From the NCBI RefSeq assembly GCF_018691265.1, contig NW_024881313.1, positions 9,803,501 through 9,867,500 on the forward strand: a stretch of DNA of 64,000 nucleotides, given 5' to 3'. This DNA comes from Tyto alba. Its lineage: Eukaryota > Chordata > Aves > Strigiformes > Tytonidae. A model generated the notes under the pieces. It saw nothing but the letters and a program-made list of their open reading frames with translations. It was not told the origin of the DNA and did no database searches. Below are positions 22,629 to 35,568 of the stretch, piece after piece. Positions within the stretch are counted from its first letter, which is position 1. Each line of letters starts with the position of its first letter. The translations under genes and the position numbers were made by a program.

Positions 22629-25600
22629 AAATGAAGCTGCTTCTTGGACTAGAGAAAAATTGGTTGATTAAACATTATTTTGTGGCAAATAGGATATGAA
22701 AAACTAAAACTGAAACAGATTACTGCAGGCTTTTAAAAGTCCTTCTTCCTTCTACATTATCTCAGATCTGTAATAGCTATTTTTTATTTTTAGCAAATGA
22801 GACTGAATAAATGCTGCCTTATATAAACTGCATTAGATGCACTTCAGTAACCTCTGCCACCATTGTGAATTTTAATTCTTAGATTGTGATCCTACGATGA
22901 TGGCAGTATACAGTTACGTTTGTATGTTGGGAGACGTATGAAACCTTGGGTGTGCTGAAGTCAAAACTATCGAGTGGAGCCAGAACTTCACAGCAGAAGT
23001 AGTTATATTACTTTAACACAAACACACCTGAAGTTAAGTGTATGTTTACACGTTTTGGTGAATTGGGGGCATTAGTCAGTTGAATTTACCAAGCGGAAAA
23101 AACTGTTTCCCACTTTGGTCCTTCTAAAAATAGATACTAAAAAATCTGTTGGACATATGTGGACTGAGAATACAGCTCTGAAGAGAGCTGAATGAACCGT
23201 TGTGTTTTCTACCTGCCAAGTAAAAAATGGCATATTCCAGAAGAATGCAGTATACCCTGAGTGTGCATGGGGTCTTCCTTGGCAGGGGGTGTTTCTGCAG
23301 GGTGAGTGGGGCTCCTCGGGCCCATGGGTCTCAGTAGCTTTTCAAGCCTTTAATTTTCTTCCAGCTGGTGCAGAATACCAGAACATTGTGGGCCCCATCC
23401 TCACTGGATACGTGGACAAGTAAAACCTACTTGTTAAAATGCACTTATTCTTGTAAAAAGAATGGTAGGAACAGTGACTAGATGCCTCCAAAATTCATGA
23501 AAATATTAGTTGGTTTAGTGAAGGAAAAAGAACTGAAGTCAGATGTGTCGGTAAACCGTACAATGGCATATTTTGTGAGGCTTTGCTACACTGAGCTGGT
23601 AAAAACGGTGTGAATGGAAGCCCATGAGGCTACAGCAATGTGGACCGCTCGAAGATACCTTGTAAAGCTTTGTGCTTAGAATGCCAGACAGTATTTTCTG
23701 CCAGAAGAAAACAGCAGTCTAATAGGGGCTAACGTGGGTTTACTTGGTTTGAACTGATATTTTCTGAACTAGACTTTGAAACCTAGTAACAGTCTGCCGG
23801 TCATGCTCACCTTACATAGGGTTTAGGGAGAACTGAGAACATTTCAAGTCCTTTGCACTTTGGAATTACAGATTTGATTGATTCAAAAGTGACACAGTAG
23901 TATTAAGGTCATATTTTTTTTTTCTTTTATTTTCTTTTCTTTCTATATTCTTGTTTTGGGAGTACCACAATGACCTCAAGCTGCAGCTGTGCGTTAAGTC
24001 TTTGCATTCCTGAGGATGTTAGAACAATACATACTAATGGTCTCACTCCGGGCTCTCTCTCCCTCTCTCCCTCTTTTTTTACACAAGTACATTTCTGAAG
24101 GAGTATATGCCTGTATATCCTTTCAATTTCCATTTATCCTTGCAGAATGTACCCTTCCTCTGTTGCAAAACAAAACCCAGCACCCTTTACCTTAATTACA
24201 TTTCCATTAACTGTTATCCTACAATAACTTAAGAACCACAGTGATCCACTAAATAGAATAGTACTATTAGGTAATGTTAGTCTGTTAGGCAATGCAAGAT
24301 GAAACAGTTATGGATCAGTGGAGCACAGTCAGATAAGAATAGGAGGCTTCATTAGCAGTTGCATATATGGCGTCTTGAATCCACAGCATTATTTTTTTCT
24401 GTGTTATTACCAATTTATTTAATTTACATGATTTTCTAATAGATTCTATTACTGGGCCAATTAAAAGAGTGACTGTTCTGTTTGTATTATTTAGTTTGAT
24501 CAAATAATGTATTATTATTGAAAGTAGTAAATAGAACAACTTAAATTATAAATGTAAAAGAATAATGTGGATAAACACAGGAGAAAAAGCTGAAGAGAAG
24601 AGCACAAATATTCTGTATTGGTTTAAATTATGAAGAACTATGCTGCCAAATTTTCCTGTAGGTTTGGTTTAGCTTTGCGTTTTAATTTTTTTTTCTCCAT
24701 GCATTCTGACCCCTTTGCTTTTTACACTTTGACACATTGCTACAACTTTATGAGTTTGTTGCCTCTTTATTGCTTTAATATGGGGGTATGTACAGAAATA
24801 TAACAGTATTCGAACCCTATAAAGCTATCTTTATTTCACTGGTTCCAAACTGAAATTTAGACATGCAGAGAAGGCGCCAATCGAGTTTGCAGTCTGCTGG
24901 CATGAGAAATATCAGGGATTTAAATGTTTTTGTATTTGCAAACATATCACCAGAGCTTTGCCAGACATTACACCCACACAAGCACTTTTTTTTGGATAGA
25001 GATTGTGCGTTTCAAATACAGTGGCTAAATGCATCCAGCCATTTTGAAGTCTGTTTGGTGAAATGTAACTTACAGAATGACCCAATCCTTCACAGTTCTT
25101 GAGAAAGCTTTTTCTTTCCCTCCTGCAAAAGTCAGTCAGTGCTTTACCAGTCTGTGTCCTGGTGCTCTAAACCTGTTGAAGCTTAGATTACTCTGTATAA
25201 TTCTCTTGGAATTAACAGTATAACATTCAAAAAGTTATGCGCAGGGCATGTTGGTTGCTCCTCTGTCTTTGATTCCGTCAGCTCAATGGTGTGCAGCTAA
25301 GAAATACTTGTAGTTCCACAACATATAGGTAGATACTATAAAACTATTAGTTACTGAGACTCTGGCTTGCTTTGTGTTCTTCGAGCATATTTCCACAACT
25401 AATTGATAGTCTTAATTCACACACACATGCAAACTAAAAGCTGCATGCATGTTAACTCTGAAACAAATGGTTGACTTGATTATGTAGATAAGTGGAAATC
25501 TTGATACTACATACATTGTCGAGTTTGGCTACATGTTATTGCTGGCCTATTAATTAAAACAACCTTGTAGCAGACTCTTATTACAAAATGTGGTGGTGAA

Positions 25601-28067
25601 ATTCACACTGAACTAGAAATGCAAGAAGTACTGCTCTTATCTGAGGTGTTCATATGAACCTACGTGGAGCCTTACTAGTTCAGAAGTTATTTGATGGGGG
25701 GTACATGTTCCCTAAATACCTCTGGAAGATTATTTCTGCAAGTTTGGGAATGGAAGCAAGTCCGGGGAACGTGTGTAGTGTGTTGCACAAGCACAAAAAG
25801 AAGGTCTCACTTATCAGCCTTTGCACCTTCTCTTCCACATCATTTACTATATCCTACATCTCCGCTTTCCATAAAGCGCAAGAGCTAGCTTTATGAAGTT
25901 AAGGTTGGTTTCTTTATAAAAGCAGACAGCATTTTCTTTCCTTTGAGGACAGGAATGCACAGACATAGGAAAAAATGCTCACAAAAGAGATCTAGGGGTA
26001 AGCACAAAGCATCTTTTTACAACGGCAAAATGACTTTGTTCTTGGTTTCTTCAGTACGGGGCCATGGGCTGCTTTTTGTTCTGAACAGGGTGAGAACTAT
26101 GGTTTAGAAGATCTTATTTTGCCACCAGAGTTTGCAAGTTGCTTTTATCAATCTTCTCACTCTCCGACATGTTTTCAGACTGTTTTCAAAATTAATTTTA
26201 CACCACTTAGCAGAAACCAAATCCTGTTTTCCTTCCCTGGCCCTCTCTTGGCTCCTATTTTAACCCTGCCAAAACCAAAGCTGATGAAATGATCCTACCT
26301 TTCAATCACACCCTTTTGAAACTCCCTTCCTAGAATCCTTCTGGTTTCAGCTTATCCTTTCAGAGTTAAACTGTTATTTCCCTGCAACGCATTGCCCAAC
26401 TGCTGCTCAGCTGATGTTTTGGATCCTGTTTCTTATCTACCTCAAGGTTTTCTCTGTGCTGCCTTAAGTATGTTCTTCCTTTTTCCATTCACACTCTATC
26501 CCATGGTCCCAGACCATCAATTGTTTTACTGTGAACTTACCTTTGATAACTGCAGGTCAGTCATGCCTTTTCTATGCATTTCTGGTGTATAAGAAAAGTG
26601 TGCAAGGCTGAGAGTAAACAGGAAAAAAAAAAAAGAGAGAAAAAAAATGTTTTCTATGCTCTGTCTTCTCTTCTCGAGGTTTTAACTTCATAAGGGTGTG
26701 CACCACAGAGCAGGTTCTGTAAATGGCTATAGTGGAAATCAAATATGACCCAGACATGACAATGCTGATGGTTAATATTTAATACCAGTGATGTACCCAG
26801 TGTTGAGTAGAGCCTTGTGTAAAAAGGGAGTATTTGAAACTATGCCAAATGAGTTAAAAAAAAAATGAATCTAGCTTTTTAAAAATGCACTCTCTTAATT
26901 CCAAGATTTTAGGTAATAATTACTTGTGCCAGAATGAATGTACTTCAAAGAAAGTGAAGTCTCATTTTGAAGAGGCCTGTAAACTCTTTAAATAGCATTG
27001 GCAGTTTGTCCTTTCACCAGAGTTTTCTGTAAGAAGAATTTCGAAAGTGGTAAAATATTTTTTATGATTCCATGTCATTGATATAATAGAAGTGAATATA
27101 CATTTGGGGTGTGTGTGAGTGTGTGCATGCATGTGTATATCAAATCCCAAATAACAGCAGATAGGGACTTGGGATAGTCCACTTGATTTGACTGGACCAG
27201 CTCTCATTTACACTGTGCTGTTTTATTCCTAAACGTGTTTTTAAAACAGTTTGTGAAGGGGTGAGGGAACTGCAGGCAGGGAGAGGAAAGAAAAGGTACA
27301 GGAGTCTTGCTGATACCTTTTGAATGCTTGGCCTTGGTAATTTTGCGGTTATTTTCAATATCTAGAGTTTTCCAGCATAATATCAGCAAATAGAGTGCAT
27401 GGTAAAATTACAGAAGATATTAAATTTGAACTCTGGAGACATAAATTCACATGAGGATCAGATCACAGGATTGGCTGCTTTCCGGCTAGTCTCCAGTGGG
27501 CTTTTTTCCATATCACAAAAATCACCATACAGTTTGGCACAACCTTCAGGCTCAATCAAGAGGATTCTGTTCCAGGACTGAAACAGCCAAAAGTACTAGA
27601 TGCCAGAATTGAGGTGCTTTTGCAGTGTAGGACGGAGACAGTTTTACAGCTTTTGTCTCTACTCTTCTTTCCCCTTGCTAAGAATAAATCTCTTTGGGTT
27701 TTGGTAAGAGTTCTATCGACTTTATAGAGGAAGGAGGGAGGAATGAAATGCTAACCTTAGTATTTGTGATATTAACAAAAACCTAGAAGTGTGTTGTGTC
27801 AGTAACTCACATTTCTGCATCACACATTAGAATCTAATAGTGTTTGAGATGATTTTAAAACATTGGTAAGCAGATACTTTTCTGGTCAAAATTAGAAAAA
27901 AATGAAACAAGAAAGTTGCGGACTTCTGAAAGCGATGGAGTCCTGCTCCCTTCCCCCACCTTCCATGAGCAAGCTGATGTTCCTAGCAACTTCAAAAACA
28001 GAAGACTTCTCTGTAATTCTAAATGTACATAAGGAACAGATTAAAGTCACGATTTGCAAAAAAATTT

Positions 28068-28111
28068 GAGCATATGCTTAAGAACCATTGACTTCAGTGG
28101 GAGTTAAACAT
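28068..28111. repeat. Diverged palindromic interspersed repeat fragment
   Basis: It contains CCATTGACTTCAGTGG at 28085-28100, flanked on the left by CATATGCTTAAG and on the right by GAGTTAAACATG. This near-palindromic layout resembles an old amniote repeat that I know by pattern, but I cannot name its family with certainty. Confidence 0.35.
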
Positions 28112-31100
28112 GTCCTCACACACTTCTTGAACTGGAGACTAATTAGTATAGTAAAAAGGATCAAGTGGCTGTCCCCTTTCAGGAGACAATGCAAAACTGT
28201 CATAGGTGAAAACTTTTTTTGTCATAATCATACTGACTTTCATCACTACCGTCCTCATCTCATTTCCAACCTTCACAAAGAGGAGAAAACAAGCCTTCTC
28301 TCGCTCTTTTCCTCCCTCTTCTGTCCTCTCTTCTCCATGCTACTCTATGCTAGGCTAAGCTTGCTCGGGCTCCAAAAAGGGGAGGAACTACAGACTCTGC
28401 AGTGTCAATTAGGGATGCCATTATTTCCAGTGTAATGAATGCGGAAGATGGTACAGTGGATGGTGGCTGAACAACCCCCTTGAGAGAATTAATTACAGCA
28501 TAGTTAATTACATTGCTGTCTAGCTATGCAGACCTAGGAATGATTGGAAGGACATAAAACGCAGTACAGGTTAAAAGAAAAAAAGAAAAAAAAAGAAGGA
28601 AACGAAAGTTTGCTAAAAAGTCACACATAATTTACCTAGAGGAATCTTATTTACAGGGAAAAAGGCAGATCCCCCCCAACAGCAACCCATATTTATATTC
28701 TTTTATTAGACGAGTGACAGATGGAGTGAAGTAGTGATGACTAAAAGGCTTGAGTGTGGGTTGATTTCTTTCAATTCAGTATGACAAAGAGGGTTATGTA
28801 TATGGTTTGTGAGTGTGGTACTAATTTATTAAATGCTCATTTGGACTTTAAAAAATAGCTTGCCTTCATTAGCAGTCTCAGGAAACAGACTCCATGGTAT
28901 AATAAATCTCACTTGCAGGAATTTTGGTCTGATACTCATCTTAAAATACTGCAAACTTTCTTTTTCTGAACCTTCTCTCATGCTCTTCTACAGTACTATG
29001 TAATTTATCCCTTCTCTTCATCATCCAGCTCTAAAGCTGGATTGCCTTCTGAAAGGCAATTCTGATTCATCCTTATACATAGGATTACTTAGTTTGGGGA
29101 TGAGCCTTTGTTCTTATCTTCAAGTCATTCATTCCAAATTTTTCAGTTTATTTTGTTCATGAAAAGCCTTTCTACAACTGAAGGGCAGAGGTGACTTTGG
29201 CATAAAGGCTGTTTAGCACAGTATCACTTACAGAAAATTATTTATGTAAGAATCATAAAGCAATAGAAACATTAAACCTGAATATAGTTTGGAAAAGAAA
29301 AACTGATGAGAACAATGTTCATTAGGTATAGGAAAAGCTGAAAATGCACTGTAGGGTTCTTTCCGTCCCCCAAATTTTATTAAATTAGGTCATGTAAATT
29401 AGTAAAGATGTTTCCTGCCAACTCTGTTTACGTGCTTCTTGAAGCAGCTTTATTTCATTCAAGTCAGAAAAACCCCACAGATTTCCATTTGTGTTTTTTT
29501 TGTTTTCACTAGTTGCTGTTTCTTTTTCTGCTGCGTGTGCTGTAAAGCTAAAATGAGATATCCAGTTGTTCTTTACTTTTGTTCAGTGGAGCCTATTTAC
29601 TCATGAACCTGCTTGAAAGTGTTGCATACTTCAGTATTCACTGTGATAAGCCTGTAAAATTTCTCTGTTCTTAACCAGAGACTTTCTTAAAATGTTTGAA
29701 TTTGCACATTGTTGCAGAACAGGTTTTCCCCTGGTGGGAAGAGGACTGGGAATGGACCCTTACTCCCCCAGGGTTAGTATCAGGTAATGCTGTGCATTTT
29801 CTATGTCACTGGTTTTAGTTGCAGAGGTATGGCCCTACTATGTAGTTCCACTGACCTGTTTGTCTCAATAGTTGCCTTCTAACATTTAAAGACTTAGCAC
29901 AGCTTTCAACCATATTAGGACATACTAGGGTCCAGGCACAATGATCTGTCCTGGGCTCTTGCAGAGCATTGCAGCTCCCATATCAGCCTCCATGCCACAG
30001 CAGGATGGATGTAATTGTCCTGAGCAGCAGGAATTATGGAGACTTAAAACTTCCCTTAGCATGGTGTGGCACTGCACACATCGCCTTATGTTCTACTTCC
30101 ACATGATATGATCTCCTTTTTGTTTTCTTATATAATTTACTCGGTAATTTTCTGACCATTTTTGCTACTGTGTTTTGTTTTATGTTGGTTTTCATTCTGT
30201 TCAGTCTTCAAATCTGTCAGTTAATCTGTGACCACTTTTTGATAGCCAAGTAAGATGGCTTCATATTTTTTAAAATGTATTAAACCAAAAAATCTTGTTC
30301 CAAAAGATATTGTTTTGAAAGATATATTTTTACAATTTCTTTATACGAACTTTATGTCTGCTACTAATAAAAAAGAAAATATTGCAAATAGTCCCTAACT
30401 GGGCATTTTGCTAAGTTAGTGTTTTATTCATCTTATTATACTAAGGAATTTAAAAGCTAGAAAAGCTGGCATTAAGCTGAAAGGGCAATGGAAAGTTGGT
30501 AGCCTAAACATTTGTTTTGATTCATATGGAAGGAAAGAATTTGGACCAGATGCTTGAAAGAGCTCAGAACCCAGCAGCCCCCATTGTTCTTCATTTAGGT
30601 GCCTAAATGGTAACAGTCGGGTGTGCAGCTTTCTTGAAAGCTGATCCTTTTGTGTTGAGGCAGCTTTTAGGCTTTAGCCTATCTCTTCCTGGCTGTAGAA
30701 CTTTAACTGTAAACATTTTATTCCAGAATTGTCCCTCATCTATATCCTTCAAGCATTTGCTTATAGTTAAGAGATCTATTGTTAATATTGCAGGGCTGCA
30801 ACCCCTTCAGCATGTCCTGAGTTTTACAAGTATGTGTCCCTCACGTTGCTTTCATACTGGGGACCTACTTCTCTGCATCTAGTGCTTTGGTGATACATTT
30901 TCAAGGAGTTCAACCAGTGTGTGGACTCTCTTAAAAATGCAGTACAGTCATATGCTTTTGTTTCCTTTAGGTTGGCAATCTTGTAAAATACAACATATTT
31001 TAAAGAAACCAGAGCTGTGCACTTTCTTCTATAAAGTGAGCTCCCAGTCCTAGATAATTTCTTGAGTGAGACTGGTATATAGGATTCTTGCAAATCATTG

Positions 31101-31779
31101 TGCTTATACTTTAAGGTTCATAATATACAGATTATCATAATATATGTAACTTCAGGATTGGGTTAAATCAAGATCAAACAAGGCATCTAGTATGTCTTCT
31201 TATAGTTAAAAAAGTAAAAAATAGCTCTTGATTTTACGTAAATTCTGTATACACCCACACACCCTCACACACAAACACAGTGAAAATACCATTTAAACTT
31301 TTATTGTGCTGTGGATTGTATAAGGTGTTGTATTTGATTCAGAAGTGCCATTTTTGGATTATGAATTTTTGAAACTTAGATAGAATTACTAAAAGGAGGG
31401 GAATAATAGTGGTCTTAGAAGACTAATTTTGAATAAATAAGGCCCCACGCACCCCAAAAGTAGAGAAGATGGGTGGCTTTGAAATAAGACACTGGAGAGA
31501 AGAGTTGAGTTTCCAACTCTGCCATAGACTTGTATGAGTTTGCCTACTAGAACAAGCATCCAGAAGCACCCAAGCAGTCCTCCAGGGCTGGAAATTAGCA
31601 CATACAGGTCAGCATCATGATTTTGCCAGCCAAACTGCCCCTGCTGAGAAGCAAGGACGTTATTTGGGGCAAATCACCCTGACTATACTCCATATAGGTG
31701 TCCTCCTGTGTAGACCTGCTAGTTTGATTTCCTTCAAAGTAATTTCAGTAATCTTTACACAGTGCTGTAGTTATTCCGT

Positions 31780-31830
31780 ACTTCAGATCTTCAGTCTGTA
31801 AAATGGGCAAAATGGGATTACAGTTCCTTA
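31780..31830 (+). mobile_element. MIR-like SINE fragment
   Basis: CTTCAGTCTGTAAAATGGGC followed by AAAATGGGATTACAGT resembles the CTCAGTTTCCCCATCTGTAA core of MIR elements. It is short and diverged, and is identified by eye only. Confidence 0.4.
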
Positions 31831-32878
31831 TGTATAAACAGAGCTAAACCATTCACCATGTCAAGATAGACTGGAAAGTAGGAAGAATCAAAATGCAATG
31901 ATAATTCCAGCTCTTAAATGCTGGGTGAATTACAGATCAATTTATTTTTGAGCAGGTATGTGGCTCCAAAGAATAAATAACACTTTTTATTTTATCATCT
32001 TAAATAGAGGCATTTTTATCATTTTGATGACTTTTTGAGCCAATTATTGTCAGATGTGCTTTAGTCAACCATATGTATAGAGGTGATATACAGATATATT
32101 TCTCTGCCTCAACAAATATTCCAGCTTCTTTCCAAATGGTGTGTTTATTTGGCTGATGCAGGACCTCAGCCAGACATTTTTCTGAAATTGAATCCAGATC
32201 AAATGGAATGCCCTGCTGACTGTCTGGATCTCAGTGCCTGCCTTGATCAATGTTCCTCACCTTTAAAGAAAATGGGCAGCTGTCAAGTTATCTGGGATTT
32301 TCAACACAGGTTCCTATACGTTATCCATAAATCTAGTGTACCTTATTTGACAGATGCAAATGTCACATCCAGTTAGCATTTGAAGACTATAACAACATAA
32401 AATTGGTACTCTCTTGCTCTAGAATGTTTTATTTATTTATTTTTCGTATCGAGACCATGCAGTTCTCTGAGTAAACCTTCATGTGTTGCAAACCTACCAC
32501 ATGCTGAAAGCCCTGTGCCTTTGCCTTCTGCTGGACTGAATTTGAGCAGCCATATTGTACAAGTTATATTGGGTCCCACTAAAGTTTCATGCCAATTTCC
32601 ATGTTTTATTGCTCTAATGTAAAAATTTCCTCCATCTTGTTCCATAGCACTAGGAGCTATTGCCATGTTGTGACTCGTCTCTCCAGAACTAAGAACTTCT
32701 CTTCTATCCTGAGATTTAATTGGAAGAGATCAGACACCCAGTTTTTTCTTGTCTGTCACTGACTGACTTATTGCCAGGAGATACTCAACAGTCTGGCTCC
32801 TTTTGCTGTATTTTCAAGTCTAAATGTAGGCCATCAATATACCTGGCTATTTTTCAGTACAGTTGTTATTACTGTTAT

Positions 32879-32930
32879 GTACAGAGCTCTTGGAAATTGT
32901 GTGAAGGGTGCTGTATAAATGTACAGATTA
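32879..32930 (+). mobile_element. MIR/L2-type 3' end fragment
   Basis: The order GAGCTCTTGG, GTGAAGGGTG, CTGTATAAATG, ATTA closely follows the family's GCGCTTTGAG ... GAAAGGCGCTATATAAATG ... TATTA end. This is the best of the three MIR-like matches in the window. Confidence 0.45.
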
Positions 32931-34541
32931 GAGTGGAGTGGATTAAAGAGGACTGGATTTCTGGAATGCACATCACCCCTTACTATGAGTTCTCATAGTG
33001 TGGTTAGAGCCAGCCTGTACTGCATGAAAATTTTTTTGTGATGTCCATTTAACCAATAAATCTGTCATCACTGACTGGTCTCCATTTCCTCTGAAATAAA
33101 CAAATCACTATTAGGCTCTTTGAAGCAGCAGACTGCCAGGAAACACAAAAGTCACTTTTGCTTCATCCACGGAGATAAAGTAGTTAGTAAGTGGAAATGA
33201 GCTGCAACTGAAGGAGCCTCAGTGTTCTCACACCTGCTAGAAAGTACAGTAGATTTCCACACAGCAGGCATTCAAACAAACCTCAGATCACTGTGTTCAG
33301 TGAAAGTGAGCTTGCCTGGCCAAGAAATGAATTGCAGGCCCTTAGAAATTACTTGAAAGCCAGTTTCACATGGACAGAGGAAATTTGAGAGAATCCAGGA
33401 AGCTCTTCTAGGTCCATGACATCCATTGAGTCAGCTCTTGTTTGCCTGGCACCATATTTCTGACCTCCCCACTTTTCTGGCTACCTGTTTCAACTAGGTG
33501 GTCCTCTGCTTGCTGCGCTTGGTGTTTCATTCCACAGGGTACCTCTCTGTGCCTTGACTGCCTTTAGCATTGAGTGTTTTCATGTGTAAGTTTGCATTTG
33601 CTCTTTCTTTACTCTTGAGCCGAGATTTCTGTCATTTCAATCTCAGTTTCCCAAAAATCCCAATTAATTCTTAAGTCTTAGCTTTTACCTCGAAAAATGA
33701 ATCTTGAAAGCCAGTAAAGTCCTTAATTTGTTGTTGTTCTCTGCTGAACTACTTCCACTGTGGAAGTTAAGCTTCTGACAGGCGGCTGTAGTTGTGAAGG
33801 GAAAAAATCTTGGGTTTACGCTCTGTAACTCATTTTTAGGTTAACTAGTATAGTTTACTTCTTCATAAAAGTAAAGGAAAATATTCCTTTTAAAAATCTG
33901 CAGTTATTTTCAGCAAAGTAGCTTTAAGCTTTATTCCTAATAAAAACTGACTTTTGTCTTGTACAAAGGTCTGTGAATATGAAAACTACAAGAAACTGCT
34001 AATGGAAACTGAATTAATGACAGAAACAATCAATAATAGAAGAAAGATCACTTTTTTTTTAGGAAAATCTAATGAATCTTCGTTAGGGGTGGACCCCTGA
34101 GTCAGCAAAAGCTTATGAGAATTTTTAAATGGGACAGCTTTACAACATAGTTTATAAATTGTGTTGAAAAACCTTTCATATTTCTTTATCCATTCAATTT
34201 TTTTATGCCTGTTTTTAAATCATTTAATGCTTATTAAGAGTTTTAACATCAGTATTTCCAATGACTTCTTTGTTGGAAAACAGTGTTGTTACATTTTCAG
34301 TAAATGTTCTATCTTGGATTTGGATCCACAGCCAGTAGTTTTTTATATATTTTTTTTTGCCTTTAGCCCTATAAATAAAATATTTAATTTGTTCTTATCC
34401 AAATCCTTTTAAGTGAATTATTTTCAGACTCATGCTGACCTTCCACTCTTTTATTGCTAGAAAATGTAATACTTCACATTGTGAACTCACGATAAGGTAG
34501 AAACTATTCTTGTAATTACTGCAGACATAAACACAAGCTTC

Positions 34542-34563
34542 AGTTGTATCCTAGTTGTATCCT
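34542..34563 (+). repeat. Perfect 11-bp tandem duplication
   Basis: AGTTGTATCCT occurs twice without a spacer. It is a small recent duplication with no other sign of function. Confidence 0.9.
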
Positions 34564-35552
34564 AAATGCTTATTCTAACCCCTGTATTCAAATTGTCATC
34601 TGATGCTTTGTGTATATATTCTGTTTTATAAGTCAATATGGACTTTTTAAAAAATGTACGTTTTTACCAGTACTGACTTAAGGGGACATTCCTGTATCTG
34701 TCACTTTCCTGCTATGACTGGGTGTTTGCATGCTTCCAGCACAATGCTGAAGTGTCTCTGTCTTCCCTGGTGGGAAGATCCTGGAGGGTTGAAGGAAACT
34801 GGCGAGAAAGACAGTGCTGTGCAGAACCAGGGGGATGTGCTTCGCCACACCCTGTCTTGAGCCAGGAGCTTACCCTATCACAGAACCTCATATGAGGGTG
34901 GGACGGGGCTGCCCTTCTTCCTTTCTGTCTTACTCTCTGGAGTCTGGATTGCACTAGTAATGGGGAGATGTGAAAACAGACCCATGATAAAGGGGTATAA
35001 AACTAAACCAAAAGGTGTATGGGACTTGCTGAGGTGACAGATGCCAGATCTAATTTGGAAAACTTCTGGAAATAACGTGGGGCTCCAGTTGATGTTATAT
35101 ATTTCCTGGCTCACGTTTAATCCCATGTAAGTGGTGGTTTTGTCAGTAACAGAATGAAAGTAAGGAAAATAAATGCATGTATCTGTCTGCCATACGTATG
35201 ACAGTTCAATTCCTACAAAATACACTACTTGTTTATAAAAGTGGGATTAGTTTCCAAATTACATTTGCCAAAATATCCTGAAATTAATCCATCTACACTC
35301 TGAAAAACTGCTTAGAGATGATTTTTTAAATGTGATTTTGGTAGCTTCAAGTCCTGAAAAGACACATTTGTCCTGATATATCACAGACATAGTCTGAGGT
35401 CTATGGGAATAAATAATGAAATGGTGGGAAGAATTGGAGAGAACAGAACAGATTAATAAAGTTATGAAAATGCTATATTCCGAATCTATGTGGTGGGAAT
35501 TTAGGAAACAGAAAGTAGAAGATTTCCTCCTCCAGTTGTCATCTTGTTTCTT

Positions 35553-35568
35553 GTTTGTTTGTTTGTTT
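35553..35568 (+). repeat. (GTTT)4 tetranucleotide repeat
   Basis: Four perfect GTTT units follow related TTG/TTTC units. Confidence 0.85.
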
